A DNA stretch of 54,408 bases from Mycobacterium attenuatum. Lineage in GTDB: Bacteria > Actinomycetota > Actinomycetes > Mycobacteriales > Mycobacteriaceae. Positions 1 through 8,085 of this stretch are shown here, in pieces. The DNA lies in contig NZ_UPHT01000129.1 of the NCBI RefSeq assembly GCF_900566085.1, positions 1 to 54,408 on the forward strand, written 5' to 3'. A program made the translations under genes and the position numbers. Below the pieces are notes generated by a model that worked only from the letters and a program-made list of their open reading frames with translations, was not told the DNA's origin and ran no database searches. Position 1 is the first letter of the stretch, and every line of letters begins with the position of its first letter.

Positions 1-882
1 GGCCCACCCCCACCGGCAGCGCCCACCAAAGCCCTGGCCCAACAAAGCGCCCTGGCCCAATTCACCATCCTGTGCCGGCGCTACCTGGCCGTCATCGCCG
101 CCGACCGCCAATACTCGGTGTTCCTCCTGGTCCTGCCACTACTGCTGAGCCTGTTCGCCCACGCCGTGCCCGGCAACGCCGGACTCTCACTAGCCAAAGC
201 CATCGAACAACGCTCCACCCAACCCTCCCAACTGCTGGTACTGCTCATCATCGGCGGCGCACTGATGGGCTGCGCCGCCTCCATCCGCGAAATCGTCAAA
301 GAACAAGCCATCTACCGCCGCGAACACGGCATCGGCCTATCCGCCAGCGCCTACCTAGCCTCCAAACTCGTCGTCCTGACCGCACTCACCACCATCCAAG
401 GACTCATCCTCGGATTCCTGGGCCCGGCGTTTTTGCCGGCGCCTGACCAATCGGTGGTTCTGCCCTGGCCGACCGTCGAGGTGGCCCTGGCTGTCGTCGC
501 CGTCACGGTGGTCTCGATGATCATCGGCCTGCTGATCTCGGCGATGATCGGCAACGCCGACCGGGGCATGCCCCTGCTGGTGCTGGTGGTCATGGCCCAA
601 CTGGTGCTCTGCGGCGGAATGTTCGGCGTCAGGGGAAGACCGCCACTGGAACAACTGGCCTGGCTATCCCCGTCCCGATGGGCCTACGCCATGGCCGCCG
701 CCACCGTCGATCTCAACGATCTGCGCCGCACCGCCGGCGGGGACCAGGATCCGCTGTGGGACTACAAGGTCAGTAGCTGGCTAGTGGCCGCCGGAGCCTG
801 CCTGGCACAGGCGGTCGTGCTGGTGATGCTCATCGCATTGCAGCTCAAGCGACTCGACCCGCAACGCAAAGCCCGCAGGTGA
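1..882 (+). CDS. ABC exporter, C-terminal permease part (Rv1747-like), partial
   Basis: The reading frame is open from the first base of the window and ends with TGA at 880-882, so only the last 293 residues are present. They form an ABC-2 type permease: about six hydrophobic stretches beginning near FLLVLPLLLSLF, with the family motif RREHGIGLSASAYLASK between the second and third. This resembles the C-terminal half of mycobacterial Rv1747, an exporter with N-terminal FHA domains and an ABC ATPase that is phosphorylated by a Ser/Thr kinase. The FHA and ATPase parts would lie outside the window, so their presence is inferred. The first ~420 bases use far more C-ending and fewer G-ending codons than the rest of the gene. 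It converges on the small gene at 891-1115. Confidence 0.8.
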   Translation, partial: GPPPPAAPTKALAQQSALAQFTILCRRYLAVIAADRQYSVFLLVLPLLLSLFAHAVPGNAGLSLAKAIEQRSTQPSQLLVLLIIGGALMGCAASIREIVKEQAIYRREHGIGLSASAYLASKLVVLTALTTIQGLILGFLGPAFLPAPDQSVVLPWPTVEVALAVVAVTVVSMIIGLLISAMIGNADRGMPLLVLVVMAQLVLCGGMFGVRGRPPLEQLAWLSPSRWAYAMAAATVDLNDLRRTAGGDQDPLWDYKVSSWLVAAGACLAQAVVLVMLIALQLKRLDPQRKARR

Positions 883-890
883 CCGTGTGG

Positions 891-1115
891 TCAGGCGTGT
901 TTCACGACGAACGGGACCGCGCTGACGGCCAGCGAACCGCAGCACAGCTGTACCGACAACAGCCGGTAGCCGAGGTAGTACACCCCGTAGGACCAGGCGC
1001 GTCCGGCGCTGGTACGCCACTGCACCGGCAGCGTGGCCGCAAGACCGACCATGGCGGTCATCGCGAACATGACGGCGACATGGGCCTTCAATCCGCTCCC
1101 GGAAGTGGTAGGCAT
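891..1115 (-). CDS. Small two-helix membrane protein, unknown function
   Basis: A 74-residue protein. I chose ATG at 1113-1115 because an AAGGAA ribosome-binding site sits a few bases upstream (about 1121-1127); the longer upstream extension is Arg-rich and unlike a signal sequence. Two hydrophobic stretches (roughly residues 13-31 and 52-70) suggest a hairpin of two membrane helices, with a WRTSAGRAWSYGVYY segment between them and two adjacent cysteines in the second helix. I do not recognise the family. It lies tail to tail with the ABC exporter (8 nt between stops) and is divergent from pknH. Confidence 0.55.
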   Translation of the reverse strand: MPTTSGSGLKAHVAVMFAMTAMVGLAATLPVQWRTSAGRAWSYGVYYLGYRLLSVQLCCGSLAVSAVPFVVKHA

Positions 1116-1379
1116 CTCGGTTCCTTTCTGGAAACCCTTCTTGTCACCTGAGGAGAGCTTCTGCCTACGCGCTTGCCGCATCCTTGCGGATTTCTTGACG
1201 ACGCCCGCGTCGCCCGGCGCCGGGCAGGTTCGAAGCGATACGCGGCAGGATTTTCGCTCCGCGGGCCAAGGCCGGTGCCCGGCTGGCGCGCTTGCCATTT
1301 CCCGAACTCGCGACTGCGCGCCCCACGGGCTGTTGTTGATAGTGTCTGCGGCATCGCGGCGTGACCGGGAGGATCAGCG

Positions 1380-3350
1380 ATGAGTGACGCGCAGGGCTCG
1401 CGAGTGGGATCGATCTTCGGGCCCTACCGCCTGAAGCGACTGCTGGGCCGCGGCGGGATGGGCGAAGTCTACGAGGCCGAACACACGGTCAAAGAGTGGA
1501 CGGTCGCGGTCAAGCTGATGTCGGAAACGTTCAGCAAGGACCCGGTGTTTCGCGAGCGGATGAAACGCGAAGCGCGCATCACCGGCCGGCTGCAGGAACC
1601 CCACGTGGTGCCGATCCACGACTACGGCGAAATCGACGGGCAAATGTACCTGGAGATGCGCCTCATCGAGGGCACCGACCTGGACAACATCCTCAAGCGC
1701 TTCGGCCCGCTGACCCCACCTCGGGCGGTGGCCATCGTCACCCAGATCGCCTCCGCCCTGGATGCGGCCCACGCCGCCGGCGTCATGCACCGCGACATCA
1801 AACCGCAGAACATCCTGGTGACCCGCGACGACTTCGCGTACCTGGTCGACTTCGGCATCGCCAGCGCCACCACCGACGAAAAGCTCACCCAATTGGGCAC
1901 CGCGGTGGGCACCTGGAAGTACATGGCGCCCGAACGGTTTTCCAACGACGAGGTCACCTACCGCGCTGACATCTATGCGTTGGCCTGCGTGCTGCACGAA
2001 TGCCTGACCGGGAGCCCGCCCTACCGCGCTGACAGCGCCAGCATGCTGGTCACCGCTCACTTGATGGATCCCATCCCTCAGCCCAGCACCCTGCGCTCGG
2101 GTATCCCCAAGGCCTTCGACGCGGTGATCGCGCGCGGCATGGCCAAAAAGCCCGAGGACCGCTACGCCAGTGCGGGAGACTTGGCGCTGGCGGCCCACGA
2201 AGCGCTCAGCGACCCCGACCAGGACCACGCGGCCGACATCCTGCGCCGCAGCCAGGAAGCTACGCTGCCTGGCCCGCCCACAGCCGCCGCGCCGCCGACG
2301 ATGCCGGCCACTGGAATGGCGCCTTCGGCACCTCCTGCGGCCGCCGCGTCCACGCGGCAGCCGCCGCCGTATTACCCGGCCGGAGCCGGTTCGGTGCCCC
2401 CCTCAGGCCCTTCCGCCGGCCTGGGGCAGCCGAGAATGCCGGGACCCTCCGCGGCCTCCGGGCGGGTACCGCCGCCCCCTGCTCCGGCGGCCCCACCTTC
2501 GTGGCCCCAGACAGGCGGTCAAATGCCGGCCGGCCAGCCGGCCCCCGCGTTCTACCAGGGCGGCGGCTGGGGCGGTACCCCACCGAACGCCCCGCCGCCG
2601 GGACAACCCCCCGGCCCACCGGTCTGGAACCAGGGGCAGCAGCCCACGACATCACGCAACCGCAATCCGTGGCCGATCGTGGCCGCCGTCGCTATGGTGC
2701 TCGTCCTCGTGGTTGGCGGAGTGGGCATCTGGCTGGTCACCCGTCCCACCCCGACGCCGCCGCCGAAACCTATCTCGGAGGACCGGCTCAGCTCACTGTT
2801 GCTCAACGCGTCTGAGATCAACTCCGTGATGGGCGCATCCAATATTCAGCCGGGAAAGCCCATTACGTCGATGGACACTTCCCCGGTGACCCTGTCGCTG
2901 CCAGACTGCCAGGCGGCCTTGTATACCAGCCAGGATCCGGTGTACGCCGGCACGGGTTACACCGGCATCAGCGGTCTGGTGTCGTCGGAACCCGGGGACA
3001 ACTACGACCATTGGGTCAATCAGGCCGTGGTGGCATTTCCCTCGGCCGACAAAGCCCGCTCGTTCCTGCAATCTGCGGCGGCCAAGTGGAAAAACTGCGC
3101 GGGCAAGACAGTGACCGTGACGAACCAGGGCAAAACCTATCGGTGGACGTTCGCCAACGTGGTCGGCAGCCCGCCGAAGATTACGGTCATCGACACCCAG
3201 GAGGGCGCCGACGGCTGGGAGTGCCAGCGCGCGATGAGTGTGGTCAACAACGTGGTCGTCGACATCAACGCCTGCGGTTACCACATCACCGACCAGGGTG
3301 GCCAGATCACCGACCAGATCATCGCCAAGGTCAACAAGGAAGCCAAATAG
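1380..3350 (+). CDS. pknH: Receptor Ser/Thr protein kinase PknH
   Basis: 656 residues, against 626 in H37Rv. The N-terminal kinase domain (about residues 16-275) is complete: glycine-rich loop LLGRGGMGEV (21-30), catalytic Lys45, HRD at 137-139, DFG at 157-159, and activation-loop Thr170 and Thr174 (the residues autophosphorylated in M. tuberculosis PknH). A long Pro/Ala-rich juxtamembrane linker (about 290-425) leads to one transmembrane helix (about 430-452) and an extracytoplasmic sensor domain with four cysteines, expected to form two disulfides. Start ATG 1380 follows GGGAGG. PknH of M. tuberculosis phosphorylates EmbR; no embR is next to the gene here, and the left neighbour is an exporter of the Rv1747 type instead. 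The 30 extra residues lie in the low-complexity linker. Confidence 0.97.
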   Translation: MSDAQGSRVGSIFGPYRLKRLLGRGGMGEVYEAEHTVKEWTVAVKLMSETFSKDPVFRERMKREARITGRLQEPHVVPIHDYGEIDGQMYLEMRLIEGTDLDNILKRFGPLTPPRAVAIVTQIASALDAAHAAGVMHRDIKPQNILVTRDDFAYLVDFGIASATTDEKLTQLGTAVGTWKYMAPERFSNDEVTYRADIYALACVLHECLTGSPPYRADSASMLVTAHLMDPIPQPSTLRSGIPKAFDAVIARGMAKKPEDRYASAGDLALAAHEALSDPDQDHAADILRRSQEATLPGPPTAAAPPTMPATGMAPSAPPAAAASTRQPPPYYPAGAGSVPPSGPSAGLGQPRMPGPSAASGRVPPPPAPAAPPSWPQTGGQMPAGQPAPAFYQGGGWGGTPPNAPPPGQPPGPPVWNQGQQPTTSRNRNPWPIVAAVAMVLVLVVGGVGIWLVTRPTPTPPPKPISEDRLSSLLLNASEINSVMGASNIQPGKPITSMDTSPVTLSLPDCQAALYTSQDPVYAGTGYTGISGLVSSEPGDNYDHWVNQAVVAFPSADKARSFLQSAAAKWKNCAGKTVTVTNQGKTYRWTFANVVGSPPKITVIDTQEGADGWECQRAMSVVNNVVVDINACGYHITDQGGQITDQIIAKVNKEAK

Positions 3351-3353
3351 CGG

Positions 3354-3941
3354 CTAACTCCCCAGATCGGGTCCCTGCGCGCGGAGGTCGTCCACCGCCG
3401 ACATGGCGATGCGCAACTTGGCAAGCCATTCCTCGGTGTGCTCACCGACCAGCCTGACCGACCACGCCAGGGCATCCGCGCGTGACCGCGCGACACCGGC
3501 GTCGACCAGCGTGTCCAGCACCTGGCGTTCCGGTTGGCGCAGGCGCGTCATTACCGGAACCGCGATATGGGTGAACAAGATCCGCTCGGTGCCGGTGTCG
3601 GAGACGACGTCCACGCCCCAGGACACCTTGCGTCCGTAGCGATCCTGCGCCTCGTCGGCGATCCTCATCCGCTCGGACCGGGTTTCCTCCCGGAACCGCG
3701 ACGCTCGTCCTTTTGCCCGCGCCGGACTCTGCTCCGTTCCCGAATTCTCGGGTGCGGCCAGCGTGCCGATCACCGTGATCTCCTCACGGTCGACGACGAC
3801 CGTGGGATCCCCGTCGAACCAGTCTTCGGGGAGACGTCCGGCGAACCATTCGGAGGCATCGGTGGCGTCGGGTTGCTGGGCCTGCTGCCAGCCCCCGGGG
3901 CGCCCGTGCCGGTGCCCGTGCATATGCTGATGTGCTTTCAT
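3354..3941 (-). CDS. Conserved mycobacterial protein, Rv1265 family
   Basis: 195 residues from ATG 3941. A longer reading from a TTG at 4013 adds 24 residues, which I reject because the start at 3941 is an ATG followed by a natural His-rich N-terminus (MKAHQHMHGHRHG). The rest is soluble and charged, with no membrane segment. The place between pknH and the adenylyl cyclase matches Rv1265 of H37Rv, reported there as a cAMP- and hypoxia-responsive gene; its molecular function is not established to my knowledge. The His-rich start could bind metal. Only 3 nt separate its stop from the stop of pknH. An AT-rich imperfect dyad overlaps the start codon. Confidence 0.75.
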   Translation of the reverse strand: MKAHQHMHGHRHGRPGGWQQAQQPDATDASEWFAGRLPEDWFDGDPTVVVDREEITVIGTLAAPENSGTEQSPARAKGRASRFREETRSERMRIADEAQDRYGRKVSWGVDVVSDTGTERILFTHIAVPVMTRLRQPERQVLDTLVDAGVARSRADALAWSVRLVGEHTEEWLAKLRIAMSAVDDLRAQGPDLGS

Positions 3942-3954
3942 AATTACATGATTA
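3941..3954. promoter_or_regulatory. AT-rich dyad overlapping the Rv1265-like start
   Basis: TAATTACATGATTA is an imperfect palindrome with TAAT/ATTA arms, touching the start codon of the minus-strand gene. It is strikingly AT-rich for this genome and so could be the core promoter or an operator. No known regulator consensus is matched convincingly. Confidence 0.25.
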
Positions 3955-4237
3955 CACCGTTGCGCCAGTGACGGAATATTGTTCGCTGGCGGTGAACGGC
4001 GGGGGGTAGGCAAACCAGCTCGGGCACTTCGGCCGACCCGAAACCATTGCTATCGGCTAATCCACGGTTGTATTTTTGGTAGCGAAGCAGGCCCGGAACT
4101 GACCGAACTCAAGTGCCGGAAGACGGGGTGAGATCCGGCAGCGCAGGACCCGCGTAAGACGGAGCCAGACGCCCCCGAGAGTCGCTCCGGGCCTGCCCAT
4201 ATGCGTGGTGGACTGCCCTTCGGATCGGCGTGTCCGG

Positions 4238-5380
4238 TCAAGCTCGACGGTTGCCGCCGTCGCCTCGCCGCACCCGAAACAACTTGACTTCATTCTTGAT
4301 GCCCTTGAGGCGACGGATGCCCGCGAACGACCACTCGAAGCCGGCGCCGTCACCCACGGACTCCCAGACGGCATCGGCGACCAGCACAGTGCCGGGCCGC
4401 GCCACTCCGGTGACCCGGCTGGCCGCGTTCACCGGGCTGCCGAACCAGTCACCGGCCCGGCTCACCGCCATGCCGGACGCGACACCTGCGCGCAACCGGG
4501 GAAAATCCTCGTCGGCGTCGACGACCTCGACCAACTTCAGCACTGTGTCCAGCAGCGGCACCGGATCCGGACAGACGAACATCACCGCATCACCGATCGT
4601 CTTAATGAACCGCACCGGCGGAGCGGTCAGGTCACGGGCCAAGCCTGCCAGCCGGCCGGCAAGCTGGCCCAGCTCCTCGGCCGATACCGCTTCACCGAGT
4701 TTGGTGAAGCCGACAAGATCGGCGAAGGCAACGCTAACCTGCCGCGCACCCGGCAGCGGCTTGCCGGCTGCTCGCTCACCGGCATTGACGGCTTCGGTTT
4801 CCAGCATGTGCCGCAACTGCATGAACAGCATGTCTTGGATCATCGGGCCGAGCAACGGCACGATCCGGCTGACCAGCGCCTGGGACGCCTGGGCGATCTG
4901 CACCTCGGTGACGCCCGGACGCATGATCGCCGACAGCGCCGTATAGCGCATGGCCTCGGCGGCGTGCGACAGGCCTTCCGCGAGAACACGCACCACCATG
5001 ACGACCTGATCGGGATTCAGCCCCAGCTCGACGAACCGCTGCGCGGTTGCGGCGGCTTCACCGTCGGCTCGCATGTGTACGGCCGCGTCCGGGTCGTCGA
5101 CCCTGGCCAAACCGATGGCGCGCTGCACCCGCTGCAGCAGGGTGAGGTCGATGCCGTAAGTCTGGCTGATCTCGCGGGCGGATACGTACGTGCCGTCGTC
5201 GCCGACCAGCCGGCGGGTGGCCAGCAGCAGCGGCGGGTTGGCCGCCCGGATCTCGGCGGTGCTGATGCCCTGTTCGAGCAGCCACTCGATCAGCTCGGCG
5301 CGCTCCGCGCTTGCCGCGCCGTCGAGACCGTCGAGCAGATCGTCGGTATCGCGGTCGTCCGGCTCGGGCACGTGGTCCAC
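4238..5380 (-). CDS. Class III adenylyl cyclase, pH-sensing Rv1264 type
   Basis: 380 residues from GTG 5380, which has GGGGAGG just upstream; the open frame runs further upstream but has no family similarity there. Residues 1-205 match the alpha-helical autoinhibitory domain of Rv1264, which switches the enzyme on at acid pH. The C-terminal catalytic domain carries the metal ligands Asp221 (VAFADLVGFT) and Asp264 (KTIGDAV), substrate-selecting Lys260 and Asp311, and transition-state Arg322 in NAASRVTG, so it should be active and make cAMP from ATP. No membrane segment, so it is cytosolic. It lies upstream of the Rv1265-like gene on the same strand with a ~296-nt gap, and divergent from the decayed kinase at 5523. 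Confidence 0.95.
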   Translation of the reverse strand: MDHVPEPDDRDTDDLLDGLDGAASAERAELIEWLLEQGISTAEIRAANPPLLLATRRLVGDDGTYVSAREISQTYGIDLTLLQRVQRAIGLARVDDPDAAVHMRADGEAAATAQRFVELGLNPDQVVMVVRVLAEGLSHAAEAMRYTALSAIMRPGVTEVQIAQASQALVSRIVPLLGPMIQDMLFMQLRHMLETEAVNAGERAAGKPLPGARQVSVAFADLVGFTKLGEAVSAEELGQLAGRLAGLARDLTAPPVRFIKTIGDAVMFVCPDPVPLLDTVLKLVEVVDADEDFPRLRAGVASGMAVSRAGDWFGSPVNAASRVTGVARPGTVLVADAVWESVGDGAGFEWSFAGIRRLKGIKNEVKLFRVRRGDGGNRRA

Positions 5381-5522
5381 GGTGTCCTCCCCATGTCCGT
5401 TACCGCCCAACGTATAACGCCGCCGCCAGGCGCGGCCCGTCGACGGACCAGACGGCGGGCCGGCACGTCGACCGAGCCGGCTCTCAAGGTAATATCCGGC
5501 CATGCCGTGAGCTGCCGGCACC

Positions 5523-6412
5523 ATGTTTGCTGGATGCACCCTTGTGCGGCTACTCGGCTCGGGGGGCCTGGACGAGGTGCCTCGCGCAGCATCCTCGGTT
5601 GCCGCGCCGTGATGTTGAAAGCGCTGCCTCGGGATGTATCCGCGGACAGCGTGTTCCGTGAGCGGTTCCAACGCGAAGCCGAGATGGCGGCCGCGCTGTT
5701 TCACCACCACATCGTCGGCGTCTACGATCGCGGCGAATTCAACGGTCAGCTGTGGATCGCGATGGACTACGTCGAGGGAACCGACGCAGCGCAACTCAGC
5801 GCCAACCGCTACCCCGAGGGCATGCCCGTCACCGACGAGGCCACCATAGTGACAGCTGTGGCCGGCGCACTCGACTACGCCCATCAGCGAGGTCTGCTGC
5901 ACCGTGATGTCAACCCCGCCAATGTCTTGCTGACCGAGCCAGACGGGGATCGTAATCGGCGAATATTGTTGGCGGACTTCGAGACAGCATGCCAAGTCGG
6001 CGATATCACCGCGACAAACCTGACGGTCGACACGGCCGCATATTGCGCACCCCAACAGCTGATGGGCGCCCGTATCGACGGCCGCGCCGACCAATATGCG
6101 TTGGCCGCCAACGCCTTCCACATTCTCACGGGTGTACGTCCGTATGAGCATTCCAGCCCGGTCACGGTGATCAGCCAGCACCTCAATGCAGCACCGCCAA
6201 AGCTGAGCGACCGGCGACCCGAGCTTGCTTGGCTGGGACCGGTTTTGGAGACTGCGATGGCAAAACAGCCCAATGACCGCTACCCCAGCTGCGGAGAGTT
6301 CGCCCGGGCGTTAGCTCGAGGCGCCACGCCCCATATGGGCCCCTATGTAGGCATGGCAGCGCACCGGCCGGATGATCGGACCATGGCAGTGGGAATCGCT
6401 CCTGCTCCGTGA
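5523..6412 (+). pseudogene. Decayed Ser/Thr protein kinase (frameshifted pseudokinase)
   Basis: Reading starts with MFAGCTLVRLLGSGGLDEV from ATG 5523, in the style of the mycobacterial kinases that begin FAGYTIVRLLGSGGMGEVYLA. At about 5580 the frame breaks; LAQHPRLPRRD continues in the next frame, and a second break at about 5614 moves to the frame of LKALPRDVSADSVF, which stays open to TGA 6410-6412. Both breaks fit 2-nt deletions. In the C-lobe the HRDxKxxN loop reads HRDVNPAN (Lys replaced by Asn at 5912-5914) and DFG reads DFE (5975-5983), so even a rescued product should be catalytically dead. No transmembrane or sensor part follows. A shortened pseudokinase starting inside the C-lobe frame cannot be excluded. 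Confidence 0.85.
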
Positions 6413-6585
6413 TAGCTAAGGTCACTCTTGCCGGCATCGAGTCGTTGACCGCCGAGAAAGCCTCGATCCTGCTGTTCGTCGATCAAAGTACAACCAGCAA
6501 AGACAAATCCACACCTGTAGTCACCGCGAGCTCGGTTCGCGCCCGGCTGACGAAAGTGAGCGGCACGTGGTTGATCGATTCATGA
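6409..6585 (+). pseudogene. Remnant of an NTF2-like, Mce-associated-type domain
   Basis: Immediately after the kinase relic, in a different frame, a 58-codon stretch ending in TGA (6583-6585) encodes a C-terminal fragment with VTLAGIESLTAEKASILLFV followed by a polar loop and VRARLTKVSGTWLIDS. This alternating beta pattern ending in (T)LTKV-x-G-x-WLI is the typical end of Mce-associated membrane proteins and related NTF2-like extracytoplasmic domains. No upstream part of such a gene is visible, so it is a leftover, possibly of the lost sensor part of the kinase or of a separate gene. Confidence 0.5.
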
Positions 6586-6623
6586 ATCCGATCTAGGCGC
6601 CGCCGCTGCATGCCGATGTGCAG

Positions 6624-8012
6624 CTATGACACCGGCGGCCGCCGGTGGGCCCACGGGCGGGTCACTTCGATCTGCGCGGCCAGCGACAGCAGCGTCGCCT
6701 CGTCATAGGGCCGGCCGACGAGTTGCACCGACATCGGCATGCCGTCGTCGTCGAAGTCCCACGGCACCACCGCCGCTGGCTGGCCGGTCAAATTCCAGAC
6801 CTGTTGGTAGGGCACCCGTGGGGCCGCCAGCAACAGCGTCGACACCGCGCCCCGGCGCTGATAAGCACCGATCCGGGACGGGCCGGCCGCCGTGCCCGGG
6901 GTGACGACGACGTCGACGCCGTCGAAGATCGACTGGATGCGGCTGCTCAGCGCGGCTTCCGCGGCGCGCAGGGCCGCCATCCGGCGGTCGGAAAAGAACG
7001 AACCCATCCTGGCTATAGCGCGGGTGCGCGGTTCAAGACGCTCCGGATGCGCCTGCGCGTCGGCGTCGTCGCTGATCCCGCGCAGATAGCGGGGGAAGAA
7101 GTTGGCGTACAACGTGGCCGGATACTCGGGGTCTTCGACGACCACATCGTGGCCGAGATCGCGCAGCAGCGCACCGGCCTGCTCGACCGCCGCCAGCTGC
7201 GCCTTGCCGACCCGGACCGGAAGCGGTGTGGGAACCTTGGTGCTCAAGGCAATTCGCAGCCGTCCGGGTGCGCGGGCGGCAGCATCGACGAATTCTCCCT
7301 CGGGGCCGGGGACCGTGGTCGTCACGTCGAGAAGCAGCGCGGCGTCACGCACCGACCGCGTGATCGGGCCGTTGACACTCAGCCCGTACCAGGCGTCGTC
7401 GTGGGGCTCCAGCGAGATCCGGTCACGTTGCGGCTTCAGCCCGAACACGCCGCACCAGGTCGCCGGTATGCGGATCGACCCGCCGCCGTCGGATCCGAAG
7501 GCGACCGGAGCCAACCCGCCAGCCACCGCGGCGGCACTGCCGCCACTGCTGCCGCCCGGAGTGCGGGCGGGATTCCACGGATTGCGGGTCGCCCCGAAGG
7601 TCAGCGACTCGGTGTAGGGCATCATCATCAGCTCGGGCACATTGGTCTTGCCGATGATCACCGCACCCGCAGCGCGCAGCCGGCGCACCAACTCCGCATC
7701 GGCGGTCACCGCCGGGCCGTGCCCGCCGCCACCGTAGGTCGTCACCTCTCCGGCGACGTCGACATCGTCCTTGATCGCGATCGGCAGGCCGAGCAGCGGC
7801 AGCCGCTCGCCGGCGTCGAGGCGCTGCTGGGCCGCCTCGGCCTCCTCGCGCGCGCAGTCGTAGCGCACCACCCGGTAGGCACGCAGCTGGCTATCCAGGT
7901 ACTCGATGCGTTCCAGATAGACCTCGAGAAGTACCGGTGCGGTGATTTCACCGTCGGCCAGCATTCGCACCTGCTCCGTTGCGCCGACGAAGGCGAGCTC
8001 GCTAGGGTCCAC
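6624..8012 (-). CDS. amiB2: Amidase signature enzyme AmiB2
   Basis: 462 residues from GTG 8012, the same length as the H37Rv protein. The amidase signature Ser-cisSer-Lys triad is intact: Lys81 (LPIAIKDD), cis-Ser155 in TPGGSSGGSAAA, and nucleophile Ser179 in SDGGGSIRIPA. It should hydrolyse carboxylic amides to acid and ammonia; the physiological substrate is unknown. It is cytosolic, with no signal sequence. A longer reading from 8132 would run over the divergent HIT gene and is rejected. On the minus strand TACGCT lies 6 nt before the GTG, predicting a leaderless transcript and supporting this start. Confidence 0.93.
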   Translation of the reverse strand: MDPSELAFVGATEQVRMLADGEITAPVLLEVYLERIEYLDSQLRAYRVVRYDCAREEAEAAQQRLDAGERLPLLGLPIAIKDDVDVAGEVTTYGGGGHGPAVTADAELVRRLRAAGAVIIGKTNVPELMMMPYTESLTFGATRNPWNPARTPGGSSGGSAAAVAGGLAPVAFGSDGGGSIRIPATWCGVFGLKPQRDRISLEPHDDAWYGLSVNGPITRSVRDAALLLDVTTTVPGPEGEFVDAAARAPGRLRIALSTKVPTPLPVRVGKAQLAAVEQAGALLRDLGHDVVVEDPEYPATLYANFFPRYLRGISDDADAQAHPERLEPRTRAIARMGSFFSDRRMAALRAAEAALSSRIQSIFDGVDVVVTPGTAAGPSRIGAYQRRGAVSTLLLAAPRVPYQQVWNLTGQPAAVVPWDFDDDGMPMSVQLVGRPYDEATLLSLAAQIEVTRPWAHRRPPVS

Positions 8013-8085
8013 TGCCGCAGCGTATCCCGCCCCATCGGGCGGTTCCAGGCGGTCCCGCGTAGGCAGCGCCCAGTACGGTGGCCAT
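8013..8085. promoter_or_regulatory. Divergent promoters of amiB2 and the HIT gene, both leaderless type
   Basis: The 73-bp gap carries two -10 elements pointing outward: TACGCT on the minus strand (plus-strand 8019-8024), 6 nt from the GTG of amiB2, and TACGGT on the plus strand (8074-8079), 6 nt from the ATG of the HIT gene. Neither start has a Shine-Dalgarno sequence. In mycobacteria this spacing places the transcription start on the start codon. Confidence 0.6.

Noticed and set aside
1374..2228. Long antisense frame across the pknH kinase domain
   Set aside because: Typical shadow frame of a GC-rich gene; composition is Arg/Val/His-rich with no family motif, while the plus strand is a clear kinase.
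4205..5480. Plus-strand frame running antisense to the adenylyl cyclase into the kinase relic
   Set aside because: The part before ~5615 has no similarity and lies opposite an obvious cyclase; only the kinase C-lobe part is meaningful.
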